A stretch of 64,000 bases of DNA from contig JAOVVO010000445.1 in assembly GCA_028564675.1 (NCBI GenBank), forward strand, positions 1 through 64,000, given 5' to 3'. The first letter of the stretch is position 1. Every line of letters begins with the position of its first letter. Positions 1 through 13,870 of the stretch are shown here, in pieces. The notes under the pieces are model-generated. The model was not told where the DNA came from. It did not search any database and worked only from the letters and a program-made list of their open reading frames with translations. The stretch is from Onchocerca lupi. Taxonomy: Eukaryota; Nematoda; Chromadorea; Rhabditida; Onchocercidae. The position numbers and the translations under genes are program-made.

Positions 1-121
1 TATAATATATATCAAATTCTTAGCCTGTCATACAGGGAAAGAATTCATAAAGTAACGGATTTTACTAGAAAAATTTTCTTGGAAAAAAAAAAACATTTTC
101 AGAAATGTTTCCTTATGATAT

Positions 122-2947
122 TTATGCCTTATCATTGCCTGAATTATTTACCTCAGCCACTCTGATAAATTGTGGATAAGAATCAGAGAAAATCTGTGTC
201 ATGTATTCTGTAAATCAGAAAAAAAAAGAATGCTATTTTATTTCAACCTGAACTTTATTTCTTTCAATTCTAAGTTAAATTTGAGTTACCAGTTTGAAAA
301 AAATTCTAATTAAATGAATCAGTTCAAATAAAAAATGACAAACTTTCACTTGTCATTTCCATATCACTTTGGTTTTTCGATTTGGAAAGATTTCCATCAT
401 CGCCGGGAGCAACAAATAATGCAACTGACAGGAGGTAATCAACGGTTTGATCTAAATCTCTTGAATTTTCTATCAGAGCTTCTGCAGCCAAGGTAGCATC
501 ACGGCAACCAGTACGATTCATCACCTGGTCAATGACAATAAATTCACACAATTTTTTAGCAAGAAAAAAAAGATCAGTAATATTGTCATTTTCGTGAAGC
601 AGAAATTGAACAATAATTAAGGAGTATACACAGATGAAAAAAGTGTAAATTATTATAAATAAAAACAGAACATGGAATTAAACAATTTACTTTTGTTCCT
701 CCTTATATCATATTATTACTTTACATATAATAATAAAAAGAAATATTCTCCACTGGAAAAAAGTTAAAGTATAAGGCGTGTATTAGTGGAATTTTCCAAG
801 AAAGACAGTTTTAAAAATAATGAAACTTACTTCATGAACCAAAGTAGTGAAATCGTCTTCCCCATATAAGTATGTATGAATAGTTCCTTCACTTGAAGCA
901 TCTGCGTTATTTTTACGTAACTTTGATACAGATTGCTGCAAATTACCAGAACTTGCCTTCGAAGTGATAGGTTTCGTAGATGTATACACACTGTGTGATG
1001 CACAACATGGAACAGTTGTTGGAACCTGCAAAAGTATTCAAAGTAACGAATGATGTAAAAGTGGTGAAACAGCAGTTTTTTGCTGCACATATCCTTCAAT
1101 TTTATAAATATTTTTTACTAAATATTATAGCCGCAAAAACTGAATCAGTTGTTCTCCTTAATTCATTTACAAACACATAATTGGTATATGTATCAATTTT
1201 TTAAGTTTAAAAATATTTTAACGTTTTTCAATGCATCACACAGTGTTTCTGATAGGTGAAAGTATTTATATATCTTATATTTCTCTACTGTTGTAAATAT
1301 ATAAAGACTTTACAGTGTTCTGGAACAAAAACCATATAATGTTAGAAAATGAAATGAAATCCAAATTTCATTAAACAAAGCAGTATAAATTTTACATACT
1401 GTCATTAGAAATTTTGAAATTCTAACTTTTAAAATTATCAGCCGCACAGATCGATATTTAAAAGCAGTGTTGTTTTGAAGTAATAACATCTATACACTTC
1501 AATAATAGCAATTTACGTTTTAATGGGTCAAAACTTTTATTTTTTTATTTTTTTTACATCTATGATGACTAAGATTCTCACCCAGCCGTCTTTAATAAAA
1601 GTGAAATCGATATGAATTAATTGAAAAAAAAATTTTTCTTTTTCTAGAAATAATAATTTAGTACCAAAATGCGTATTCCTGCAGGAGTATTCGCGATATC
1701 ACCGAAACGACGAACGCTCGAATAATGCTCACCGTTATGATAAGAAAGATGAACTTCAGGAGCATTACTGTCTTCTGAACCCTGAATCTTCCATAGCGGT
1801 CTATTAAGCTGGTGTATAATGATGTTTACTTCGTGTAAGCGTGCAAAAGCAACAAGCGCGTCCTGGCCAGCATAAGTACCCGGCCGGCTCAAATCATTTA
1901 CTACAAAAACAACATAAATAATAACCAATCACAAAAAATCAAATTTCTGATGTCCATTTTACACTTCAGAAGATTTTGTGAAATTTCAAAATCGACCAAT
2001 ATATTCTTTTCCACTCCCATACTAGAATTATCCAATATTCAATGAGTATCTGCATACTCCATGATAATACAATCCAATGAAGTCGGAAAAGCCGATGTTC
2101 ATCTGGAGAAAAAAAAAGTTACATAAACTTAAAAAAAATTCATTCGAAAGTTTTCAAAAAAACACTAACTATAACGATCGAAAGGGACATCGATGAACGG
2201 TTCAAAATGACTACGATGGTTTATCATATACCGAACCGTATCAAGCCGATGCTTTAGGTGATTCCCTGTGTGACCGTCCAATTGATCACCTAAAGCCCTG
2301 AAAAAATTCTGATTGTGGTAAAAATTATGAATAGAACTTGAAATTAAAGTTTTCTTAAAGTAAGACTGCAATCACAAATGATTAAGATAGTTATCTCCAA
2401 AATATTATCAAATTTACAGCAGATGAAATAACAAAAACGAAAGAAGAAATACCTGAAAAGACAGTTTCCATCTCCTGGAATGTCTCGAACAGTTAAACCA
2501 AAAGATCCAAGCTGTGCACGCAAATCAGCAACATCATATACGTTTCGTACGCTTGTTTCTGGATATGCAGCCTGATGATATGCAACAGAAGTTGAAATCT
2601 TAAGTTTGGAAAATCGGAAAATTTTTCACTTTTGTTCCATCTTCGTAAATGAAAATTTATATCGTAACTTACACTAAAACAACAAAACACATTAACACTA
2701 CTGTTCTCCAGATCGATGGACTAATAACTGAACTGCAACTAATTTAGAAGAAAAAAAGTTAGAACAATTTAGTTCCACTTATGGAAAGATATACCTCTTT
2801 CCGTTTCGAAATTGTATTTAATCGATTTATGTCCATTTTACACTGAGCATCATTCGGCATATTATTTTTCGAGATACGTTTCCCACTGCTACTAGTAGTA
2901 CTGCTTGCATCAGTGGTCATTCCGTCATATTCCTTCTTACGGGCCAT
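122..2947 (-). CDS. OTUD3: OTU-domain deubiquitinase, OTUD3-like (7 exons, complete)
   Basis: Cysteine protease predicted to remove ubiquitin chains from proteins in the cytosol or nucleus. Exons in coding order: 2795-2947, 2453-2598, 2170-2297, 1665-1900, 831-1025, 344-524, 122-207. Phases agree at every junction, giving 374 aa (human OTUD3 is 398). The OTU catalytic motif GDGNCLFRALGDQLDGH spans exons 2-3 (Asp94, Cys97). The second half, PGTYAGQDALVAFAR and NGEHYSSVRR with catalytic His201, is in exon 4. Exons 5-6 encode a UBA-like segment around residue 278-320 (VMNRTGCRDATLAAEAL) that matches the OTUD3 C-terminal region. The start is the ATG of MARKKEYDG; an in-frame ATG 14 codons upstream is possible. 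The last exon (GTTTGT donor, TTTACAG acceptor) rests on splice sites and frame only. Domain order OTU then UBA separates it from other OTU families. Confidence 0.93.
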
Positions 2948-3916
2948 GAAATTCACGCAACACAAACAGCTGTTTTTTTGACTGTACAAACCAAAGCAAC
3001 AAGTAACAAAAACGCTGTTTCTATTAAAATGGGCTGCAATATTCAGAAAGAATACTCTGAAAAATTTTCAATAAAGGCAATATGTAGAAAATGCAGAAAA
3101 ATGGTAGGCAAACAATACGTATAGTATTAATCTCGAATGGTATTAAAAGTGTGCATGTGATTTTTGAAAGTTAAGTGAAATTTAAATGAATCATTAAATA
3201 AAATAAACTTAAGTAAGTCATTTTTCTTAAATCCGAAATGAATCATTTATTTGTTCCGACCTACAAAGAAATAACGATAGTAATAAGAACTAATAGAATA
3301 ACATAACAAAAAGGTTAAAAAATTGTTAAAGGCATGGAATAGTCCATAGTTCCTCAGACTATACTAGATTACCATTGATGCTTCCGTAATCAGTTGAAGC
3401 AGTATAAAATGCGAAAATAATGCCAAAGTTGGAGGACAGATTTTTAAAACCGAGGAAAAAAAAGGAAGGATAATGGAACTTACGACTACTGTGCAAAAAA
3501 TACTGAAATTAAATTGTTTCTTTAACATATATATGAATTAAGATAGGATGAAATCAGGTCTACAACTAATACTTGGAAATCTTATCAGAGAATCTATAAG
3601 AAGGAAAATAAATGGACAGATATGACTCTTACAAAAAAATGTCCAAGAGATTAAATGCATAGCAATATTCTCTTTCAAATGCAATATTTCTTACAAAAAT
3701 TTATATTAATCTTCAGTAATAGTCATGATGATAATTCACAATTAATCATCTCAAATCCTCCTTTTTCATTATCATAAAACTGAAACAGCACACGTTAGAA
3801 CTAAACTGGCTGCGTTTAATTCCTCCTTTATGAACTGTCCGCCTCTTAAATTTCCTTCAAAACAAGTCAAAACAATGCTAAATTGCACATAAAAACTTCG
3901 AATACATATAAATATA

Positions 3917-3966
3917 GAAAAAAAAAAAAAACACACACACACACACATACACACATACACATACAT
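3917..3966. repeat. CA/TA-rich dinucleotide microsatellite
   Basis: A run of A is followed by (AC)n interrupted by TAC units. It translates on the minus strand into a Cys/Val-rich artefact. Confidence 0.9.
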
Positions 3967-6060
3967 AAGTACATTTCCATCAATATATCGATATGATTGA
4001 AAAATTCTTTCCCAATCTTCATCTTTCATCAATTAAACCCAAAGATTTTGCTGAGAAAAATGAACAAGACAAGATTTAGCTAAGTCGTCGGAATATTCGC
4101 AAAGTTAGGCAGTACAAATCTTCCTCCGAAAATCTTAATATCAAGCCACATCAACGAATTAAATGAATGAGGCAAGAGTGAATATCAAAATACATAGAAA
4201 TGGATCTCAGATCCACCTGACTGCCTCAACCCGCTTATTTTGTCAACAATTCATCAATCATCGAACATCCTCCTCGTTCCAACGAAATGATCTTTCATTA
4301 AGCAATCCTTTTTCGGTGGAGCGATATACAACATCCCATCCCACCACCACTATATCATTAAGAAGATTTCAATTAACTGATAATATCTAATGTAATTTCT
4401 GACTATTTATCACCTTTTCCGGAGATGATACGTATAAAAAAGATGATATATGCCTTAGTAAATTATATAAAATGATAAATAGTGATAAAATAATAAATGA
4501 TATATATGATTTTAATTTGTTAAAATCTAATCATTTAAATTCAGTGTGATTTCTTCGATTTTAGATAATTGACAAAAATTTGAAAATTAATGGGAAAATT
4601 TTCAAGTTTAATTAAGTTTAAATTTATAAAATTTTTCGAAAATGCCATAATTTTTTTCTTTTCCTTATAAAAACCAGCTTTTTTTGAATAAAAAAATGTA
4701 AAATGCAATTACACAGAAAAGCAATGCACAAAATATAATCACATAAACTTTATTTTTTAATGATAAATTTTGAACATCAATTTTCATCTTATATTGTTTA
4801 TTATAAATCTTTCTCTTTCATTTTATATGAAGTTCATTTTTTTTAATGATAAATTCTCGAAAAGTTACGTTTATCAGCCTTAATTTATATACATATATCT
4901 TTTTTTTTTTGATCAATCGATATGGAGCAGATAGCTGATGATCCGATGGATACGTTTATTCAAAAAATTATAATGGATTAATTTAACGATGATTAATATG
5001 GCCCCGTGAATTCCAGTCATATTTAAAATTTTTTGTAAAAATTGTTAAATTTTTGTTGGACAAAATTTTATATCCTAAAAGAAAAAAGAAAAAAAGAAAG
5101 GAAAGATCACCGTCCAAGGTCAAAAAGATTCGATGAATGGTGTCATCTTTAAAGCAGCCATTTTATATTTTCAAGGGGAAAAAAAAAGTACAAGCAAACA
5201 ATTCTAATTGAAAATGTAACCTAAATTTTTACTAAAGTTCTTAAATAAAACATTTTTTGAAGTGATCAAAAGCGTTATTCAAAAATTGGATAGAAATTGT
5301 AATATTTGATATTTGTGCAAACAATTTTTGCAGTTGTAATTTATAACTTAATAAGTGCTATCTTGACCTGAATAAAATTTACCATACATAAATTGCCAAT
5401 CGCTTAATGTCAAATAAATCAAACCTTTCTTTCTTTTTTTTTTGCTGATTTTAGCGATCCAATCGGTCTTCTTAGACGTAAACTTTGAGATGTAACTCTT
5501 CCTAGACTAAATTGAAACATATAAAATGAGTGAAATTGTAGGAATAGAATAGAAATGACGAAGTGCTTTTGGGCATTTCCTAAATTACATCAACTATTGT
5601 TTATCTTATACATCTTTTGTTATTTGAATACTCTTTATTTTGTTTACGTTTTGGCAGAATCTAAATTGCTTCATTTTCTGTTTTCAGAATTGCTTGAAAG
5701 TTTTCTTGGCAAAAGTCCAGAGAATATATAACATTTGATGATGTCAATTTATTTATTGAGCAAGAAATTAAAAGTTTCTCAGCTTTATTTTCTTTTTTTT
5801 TTCAGATTTAATTAGCAAAATTATTATTAACTAAATGAAATGAAATGTTTCCAAATAATTATCATTTTTTTTTTTTTTTATTTATATTTAAGAAAAAGAG
5901 AAAGAGAGAGAAAGTGGATGAAAGATTATTCATTATTGAAAAAAGGTAAAAATTTGTTATTATTGCCGAAAAAATCAGAGATTGAAATTTTCATTTTCCA
6001 TTGTTTGCAATATTTATAAATCAAATTTTAAATTGAATTATTCAATTTAGAACAGAATGA

Positions 6061-6082
6061 AAGAGAGAGAGAGAGAGAGAGG
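6061..6082. repeat. GA dinucleotide microsatellite
   Basis: Nearly pure (GA)n tract in intergenic DNA. Confidence 0.9.
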
Positions 6083-8642
6083 GACAAGAAATCATACTAA
6101 GATTTTCGACCATTTAATGTAACAAACATATATTTTCGTGTAATGGCACGACAGGTAATATTACTAGACAAGGTTGTACATTGACCTTTTAGCAAAGGCT
6201 TGCAATATTGTCAACCTTTCATTGCATAATAAAACTTTTGTGGTTTTTCAGTTGCACAATCGTTTTTTATTTTACAGAATTTTTCTTTTTTAAAATCAAA
6301 ATTTACAGAAATGAAATTTTATTGCATAGAATCGAAATTTTGAAAATACCAGTTGGTAAGATAGTGAGATTTAAAATTATTGAAATGAAACTAATCCTCT
6401 TCTAATACATAGATAGTTGAGTGAAATAAATGATCAACAATAGTTAAATATGATGATCATAATGATAAAAGTAAAAGAATAATTGATAAATTCAACAAAA
6501 TTTCTCTTTTTTTTTTCTCTCTTTCCTTATCTATCTTATATTTTTGAATGTAATAAATTAAATAATAATAATTATAAAATGGAGTAATGAATAAGTGAAA
6601 AAATGATCTATCATATGTTATGACCCATTTTTCTTTTTTTCTATTCATTTAAAGTGAACAACTATTATTGCTAGTTGTACAATTTGAGTGAAAAATTCAA
6701 AATTTACTTGAAGTAATTATTGTGAAAGAAATAAAATGAAATCTTTCTTTTGAACTTTTTCAAAAATTTTTTGAAATAGTAAAAATTTCAAGGACTAAAT
6801 CAATCAAAAGAGAATAATTCAAAAGCAATTGTAGCAATAAATTATGAATGATCCATTATTGGAATTTGCAAGAACATTTTATCCGTTGATTAGGCTAATG
6901 GAAAGATAAGGAAAAGATAAACAAGCAAAATATTAAGTAGTGAATTGAATAATTCGAATAGTACAATTGAATCTTGAATCTCTTGAGATTTCATCTTAAA
7001 ATATAAATTTCTCCATTCATTTCTCTTTTAAATTTTTACTTATTTCTTTACTTTAAATAAATGAATATATATATATATAAATATTTTTGACAAAAATCTA
7101 AGCATAAAATTTCAAAAACAGCATTTTATTCAAAAATATGGTAAAGTTATCATTTGTCATGTTTATAAATTTATTATGGAAATGTCAAAGGTTAATAACT
7201 TTGGAATAATTCCAACTATTGCATCATGACAAATGCGAATATTTCAGTGATTTCAGCATTTCAATTGATAAATCTTTGACAACTAAAAATTATTGAAATA
7301 AATTCGAAAAAATAAATAAATTAGAATGAAAATATTTCCAACACATTTATTTCATCAATATTTTATACAAAAAAAAAAAAAAAAAATTTTAACATCAAAA
7401 ATTTGATTCATTTAATTTCATATTGATATTCTAATCTTTCCATATTTTTTTACATGAATATATCGCCATTTGATATAATTTTTCAACTAATTTTCTAATA
7501 AAATTGCTATATTATGACTTAAGCAATACATATAATAATTCCCATTTGAAATTTAATGAATTCGGCACGAAAATAATACTTTTTTCTTAAATTTTACAAT
7601 TTTTAAAAACATTATGAAAAGTATTTGATTGGAATTCCAATAAGTTAATGTTAGCAGAAGATGTAAATATTGTCACATAAAAATAATCGTTACGATGAAA
7701 GAATTTTCACTTTCTCAAATATCATTCAATAATTCAATAAATTGCTATTTAAGAAGAAAAAAATCTGTACCATTCGTGATAATTTTAAAAAAAATGATAT
7801 ATTCGAATTTCGCCAAATGTCAAATAATCTTAATTTAATTTATGATAAAACCAATTACTATCCAATTTATAGAGCAAATAAAATACCAATTACGATATTG
7901 ATACCAATGATAAATATAAAGAATGATATTTTTTAAATTTCAAAACAAAACTTTATCAAAAAGGTAGCAGCATTCACATTTATCAATAAGGATTATGATT
8001 CGGATGATAAAATTCTTGCAATGTTTTTCATCTTTTTAATAATAATTTTATCCTGTAAGACTTTAGTATCTTATTTTAATTCCAAGATATTTTATTACAA
8101 ATTAGGGAAAGAATGAAATGTTGGAAATATTGAAACTTTCCGCAAATGTTGAAAATATTGAAAAAATTTTTCAATTAATTAGAGTGAATTTCAATTCTTT
8201 TTTTTTAAAAATCAATCTTTTGATATCAAAAAAAAAAAAAAAAAAAAAAGAAAAGGAGGGACATATTTTAAGATATTTAAAATCTACAGTAATAAGTTTT
8301 TAAATTCATTTCTCTCATATTTTCATGCTTAATGAATTAATACATTTACTTGCAGCTGTAGCATTTGTTCGTCATAAAAATAGATTTAATTCATTCAAAA
8401 TTCATTTTCCATTTAATTCAATCATTCTTTCATTTCAAATGCTTTCTTTCAAGAATTCAATTTTTTGCTAAACAAATTGATGGCATCAATTATTCAAATT
8501 TAGAATGTCAATTTACAAGACTTTTACTTTTTGAGAGAATCGAAGAGATTAATGATGGGTTGGAAAGGTGTGATGGCGCTTTTGTCGCATAAACCATTAG
8601 GAGGAGGAAATTGATTCGCATGATAATAATTAGATGAAGAAC

Positions 8643-8773
8643 CTATTGTAAGCCTGAAGACTGTTCTTCTCCTCCTCCTTCTCCTCCTTCATTTTCTCCA
8701 TCTGAAGTAGACCTTCGATCATGAACCCCTTCATCGGGTCGGAACAATCCCGATCATGGTCATTATCGATATT
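8643..8773 (-). other. Candidate orphan exon, acidic/basic-rich
   Basis: A 131-bp stretch on the minus strand is bounded by a CACAG acceptor and an AG|GTTCTT donor. It is open throughout (43 codons plus 2 nt) and markedly richer in G+C than its surroundings. The reading begins NIDNDHDRDCSDPMKGFMIE and ends in a Lys/Glu run. A second minus-strand frame is open over most of the same interval, so frame and even coding status are unproven. No neighbouring exon could be linked to it. Confidence 0.25.
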
Positions 8774-8970
8774 CTGTGGTTTGTTTGTGTATTACTTTTG
8801 TCCCATTCTTCTCTCTGATCATTCATACATATTTTGGAGAATGCAATAAATTTGACAAATATTTCATTCATTCAAAACTATCCAAATCAACCATTATGTT
8901 GAAATTGTTGAAATTTTCGAAAAAAAAAAAAAAAAAATATTTTCATTTTTGACAAAAATTACTCTTTTCT

Positions 8971-9010
8971 CTTTTCTCTCCCTCCCTCCCTCTCTCTCTC
9001 TCTCTCTTCC
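8971..9010. repeat. CT/CCCT pyrimidine tract
   Basis: (CCCT)n followed by (CT)n, a simple repeat. Confidence 0.85.
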
Positions 9011-10691
9011 TTTTCATAGGAAAACAGTAAAACTCGATTATAATTTATCGTCTAATATCATCATCTTTTTTGAAGCCTAATTTGTTCGAATTATATCGAA
9101 GAATGTTTTCTTCCTAAAAATTAATTTTCATTAATTTATCTATAGAAGATAATATGATTACTTTGTTGAAAGTTCATTTTTATTACTTTCTCTATTGGCA
9201 GAGAATTTCTGCATGAAAACTGAATTATTCGTTTGAATTAGAAAGTTTTATTTCAAAAATTTCACAATGACTAGATTGATGAGCAGAATGGATTATTAGT
9301 AACTTCTCATAAATGATATTTTGAAAGAGTAAGAGAGAAATTTATATTCAACCAAAGTGCTACACGAAGGTTAACTCTCCGATGATCGGTCGGTTGATCA
9401 TTTGTGCATCGCTGACTTTGAAAAGAAGTGTCTTTCTTTTTAGTGACATACGAATTCTTCTCAGAAAAGTTAATTTTTTTTTTTTTTTTTTCATGGGAAG
9501 TTTAGAAAGAAAAGAATTTTTCATAGTAAGTAAGCGACAAATAACGAAATTATTTTATTAAAAATTTGAAACTTCAAATTTATTTGAATTGAATTTTCCA
9601 AAAGAATCCAATCCTCTTCCGATCGATTTATGCTTAGTTCAATGATCAATTCTTACCAAACATTATCACTATTATTAAGCAGTAATAATCAAACAAACAA
9701 TTAATACCTAACAAGTATTAGGGAATTTTTTTTTTTCAATGAGTCATAAAACAAAACCTTAAAAAGTTTAAAAATTTGAAATTTTCTGGATAGAACGGGA
9801 TCATGACAGAATTGAAGAGAAAAATTAAAGTAAAGAGAAATGAAATAGTAAAATTTCAAAATTTTCGAAATAAAATCACACTAATAATATCATTTAGGAA
9901 TAGATTATCGCAAGCATTTGTTTCATATTTTTTAATTTTGTTTTGATTAAAGAATTTAAATCAGATTGCATTTTCTTTATCTAATCCTAAATTAAATCAC
10001 AATTTTAATTACAATGAAATACTAACAATTAAAGCAAAGTCATATTTTTATTGAGACAATTTGCTCAAAAATTTGATTAAGATTACTGGATTTGTTGTTG
10101 AAATCCTGAAAATGGTACTTTCATTCAATTTCAGTTATCATCTTTGGATTTCCAAAATAACAGAATTGATTTTATGTTAACATCATTCGCATCAATCCAT
10201 TACAATATTTACTTGAGATTTTATTCTGCAGACTGCAGAAATAAGATAACAATTTTGTCTTATTGACCTTAATTAGCCCAATTTTTCGCTTAATTAGGAT
10301 CAAATGTCATGAAAGTTGGCGCCTAATAAAATCAAATATCAGTGATCGAGAAAATAAGTGTAACCGTTTTATACCTATGCTACATCAAACTCCTTCAATA
10401 CATCCTATTTTGCAAATATTTCGACTGATATTTTAGTAATAATTAATTATCAGTTGATAATATCAAAAGCCCTTTTGTTATAAGATATATTCATATTTCA
10501 TTGTCCCTCATTAAAACATTTATCTGAAGATTAATTGTACAGGGCTTTTTATCAGCAATCTTAACAAAAACTCACTAATTGCTTTCCTTGCTTCTTCGCC
10601 TTCTATCATTTGTTTGATCATCTCAAACCCATTTCAAACTTTGTCATTTTCCATTCAATAAGTTTAGCTTTTGCTTATAAAAGGTTAAAGT

Positions 10692-10720
10692 ACCTAAAAG
10701 GTTGAAGTACCCTTTTAGGT
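10692..10720. repeat. Perfect 10-bp hairpin
   Basis: ACCTAAAAGG and CCTTTTAGGT flank a 9-nt loop. The left arm overlaps a short direct repeat (AAAGGTTAAAGTACC / AAAGGTTGAAGTACC). No function can be assigned. Confidence 0.7.
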
Positions 10721-13700
10721 CATCTATTACCATTCTAAATTAGAAGTAACAAAAGTATCCTTCTCGATCTTCTTAATATTCAACCACTGGAAAACAATAA
10801 AAAGTACTCATAAAGTTTTTCACATTCGAGCAAACATTTATTTGTCACTTGACCTTCAACCTTGATGACCATTGCTCATCATATTTTTGAATATCTCCTT
10901 CTCATCTATGTTCACTATAAGCGGACTCATTTTCGTGAGCATAAAAATGAATAATTCCTATAAAAATATCAAGTTTCAATAGTAAGAGGTCAAACTGTTA
11001 CCATTACCTCTCTCATACATCAGATGACATTTAGACTCTAAAAATAATGGATATGACCTTCGAGATGCAACACTTTCCTAATAATATTTAGATGAATTTT
11101 TGAAATATTTATGCCAGAATTATCATTTCTTCTTTTTAATTCTTATATGCAATGCAATTACTTGTTGTAATCTAAAATAAACATTTGAATTAGAAGGCAG
11201 AAATTCGTTTGCATCATTGAATTTTCTCATGGAGAAATGCGAGGAAGAAGATTGATTGAATGATATAATATTGGCCGGAAGTGAATTTTTCATAATTAAT
11301 CATTTCTATGAATGGAAATAAATGATGACATTGCTTTTTTTCTATCCCATATCATCGTTTTCACCTTTCATTGACACATATTATCATATTGGTGAAATGT
11401 CTCAGAATACCACATGAAATTAATCGCATTGCATCATTCTTGTTGTACATATTTCGATTTTAATAATCACTTTCGATTGGTTGAATTTAAAATTATTTTT
11501 CTTTTATTAAATTTGCTACATTGAAATTTGAACTTTTCAAAATTTTAATTCTCAAATTTAGCAATTAATAATTAGGAATCTAATTTGCTGATTTGTTTTT
11601 GAAAGTACATTTTTTCTATAAGACATGTATTGAATCCAAAGCAAATATACTATTATGATCGAAAGAATTTTGATTTTAGAAAGTTTTTCAAACTTTCACT
11701 TTTCATTTCTTATCGATGAATACTAATTTCAATTATAAAATTCAAGTTTTGAATTATTATTTAATTGGACATTCGATTAATAATGCAATAGTGTATATTT
11801 TTGGTTCAAGTTTAAATCATTAAATCAGCAAGTATTCATATTTCACATTGTAATTTTAATTTTAATAAACGTCTAGAGAATATTTTTCTAATACTAGGAT
11901 AATACAAACAAACAATTTTAGTCTTATAATTAATAAAACAGTTTGCAAAAATCACTAACTGATTTTCAATTTTTCTAATTTCACAAAATATCAAATTTTC
12001 ATTTTCCTCAATTAATTTCTTTCATTTAATTCGTTCATATTTCATTCTTTTTTCTAACATTATCCTTTTACTAACATTGATTCCTTTCATGCATATAATA
12101 CAATCAAAAGTTAGATTTGAAGTGGTACAAGGTTGCAAATCGGTTTCCAACTTTTAAGAGCAAAAAGAAAAGGACAAAAAGGTTGGAGTAGATATGCATT
12201 TTCAGAAATCATCTCAAATTGAAACTAATTTTGATTAGAAAAATTTTTTAAATTTTCGTCCTTTTCTGATTTATAACTATTCTCATATTCGCAATTGAAT
12301 AAACTTTATTTCTTAATTCTAATAAATCATATCAGCCAGAATTGACCATCCTTATCTTATCAATAGTTTTAGGTATGATAGTATGTTTCCCAATCCGATA
12401 TATCCAATTCATTTTTTGAAAGTATTCTCGAATTTCATTTTTCTAATTCTATTTTAATGCAACCTCTTCTCAATTATTTCAATTTTTTTTTTTTTACATT
12501 TGGCTCATAACAAAATGACAAATCCTAATTAATTTTTCAGCTTAATTTTCAATCATCCTATATTTTCAGTTACACATTCTTATAATTTTGGATATTTTCT
12601 ACTCGAATATTCAAGTACTTGAAATAATAGAAAATGATGAATAGTGAATATTTAGCAATTGTTTAAACTTTCTTATACTTGACAACATAAATGTTTGCCA
12701 TTACACTGAAAGTAAAATGAAAAAGCATAATTAATATGTCCAAAAATAAGCGTAAAATTGGTAAACATAAAATAAGTTAAGGAAAAAAAAATGTATTATA
12801 GTGAAGATATCAGATTGACATCATCATGCATTAAGCAAAATGTAAACAATCTTACATATTCGTTAATTAATTTAAATAAAATATATCGAAAGATAATAAG
12901 ATGAAGCGGAATTTCAGGGATCTTATTGTTTCTGTTTTTATTTGTCATTTAAAAATTTGTAAAATATTTTCAAAACAACAATCATTCATTCACAATGAAG
13001 AGGAGAGAAGGTAATTCATCTCTTCAAAAGAGATAAAAGAAGTTGGAAAGATAAATAAGAAAATTTAATATATTCTGATAAATAAGAATATCAAAAATTT
13101 TAAACTGATAGAATTATCGTTAATGGAATGAAATATCTATCAGTATCACTGAATAGTTTTTTAATATTTTTTTGCTAATTTAGAACTCTTTAAAATATAA
13201 ATTTAGCAATACTATCATTTTGAAATTTATTTATTTTAAAATAATTTAGTGCTTTTTTTTTTCACATCTTTCTATTCTTCTAATGAAAAACTAAAACTCT
13301 TGCCACTTTTTTTTGTCCTTGTTTTTATTATTTCTTTATAAATGCTTTGCCTATTTCAAGTATTTTGCCAAATTTTAATAAATTTAATTATCGAATATTT
13401 AAATGAAAATATTTCAAAAAAAATCTAAAGAAATATCATAAAGATGCTCGGATAATTTGTAAAAAAAAAAAAAGAAGAAAAAGGAAAAATAACCAATCCT
13501 CAGAATCAATACTGAAATATTTCTATTATCATATCTCAATTTTTTTTTTTAACTCAAATTACTTTTGTTCTAATGAAGTGCCCAAAACAAATAATATTAA
13601 AATGTTTACATCTTGAAGCAATATGATTGGCGAATTTTTTAAATATAAACAATTAAAGTTTCATACATCAATTTCATTTCATTTGCATTTACTAACATTA

Positions 13701-13870
13701 CAATTTTTCAATCTTCATTTTAAATATCAATATTTTGATTTGAATATTAACAAAACTTAACAAATAGTATCGTATTTTGATTAATTGATTCAATAAATTA
13801 TTTGTTATTTAAAAAAACGAAAATTTGTCATTGATGATACAAAAGGAAAAAGAAAATTTGAATTTTAGAA

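Larger units (their letters stand above)
2948..13870. other. Gene-poor intergenic stretch, about 10.9 kb
   Basis: No multi-exon gene could be assembled between the divergently oriented OTUD3-like and ZP genes. The stretch is A/T-rich with many homopolymers, a CA microsatellite near 3.9 kb, GA/CT tracts near 6.07 and 8.98 kb, and a perfect-stem hairpin at 10.69 kb. Short G+C-richer islands at 3.97-4.39, 4.92-5.49 and 8.64-8.77 kb contain exon-like signals, discussed as findings. It should also hold the promoters of both flanking genes, but no specific element can be named. Confidence 0.6.

Noticed and set aside
3772..4032. Cys/Val-rich minus-strand frame
   Set aside because: The middle is a CA microsatellite; only the first 18 or so codons have ordinary composition, and they are mentioned as part of a wider island.
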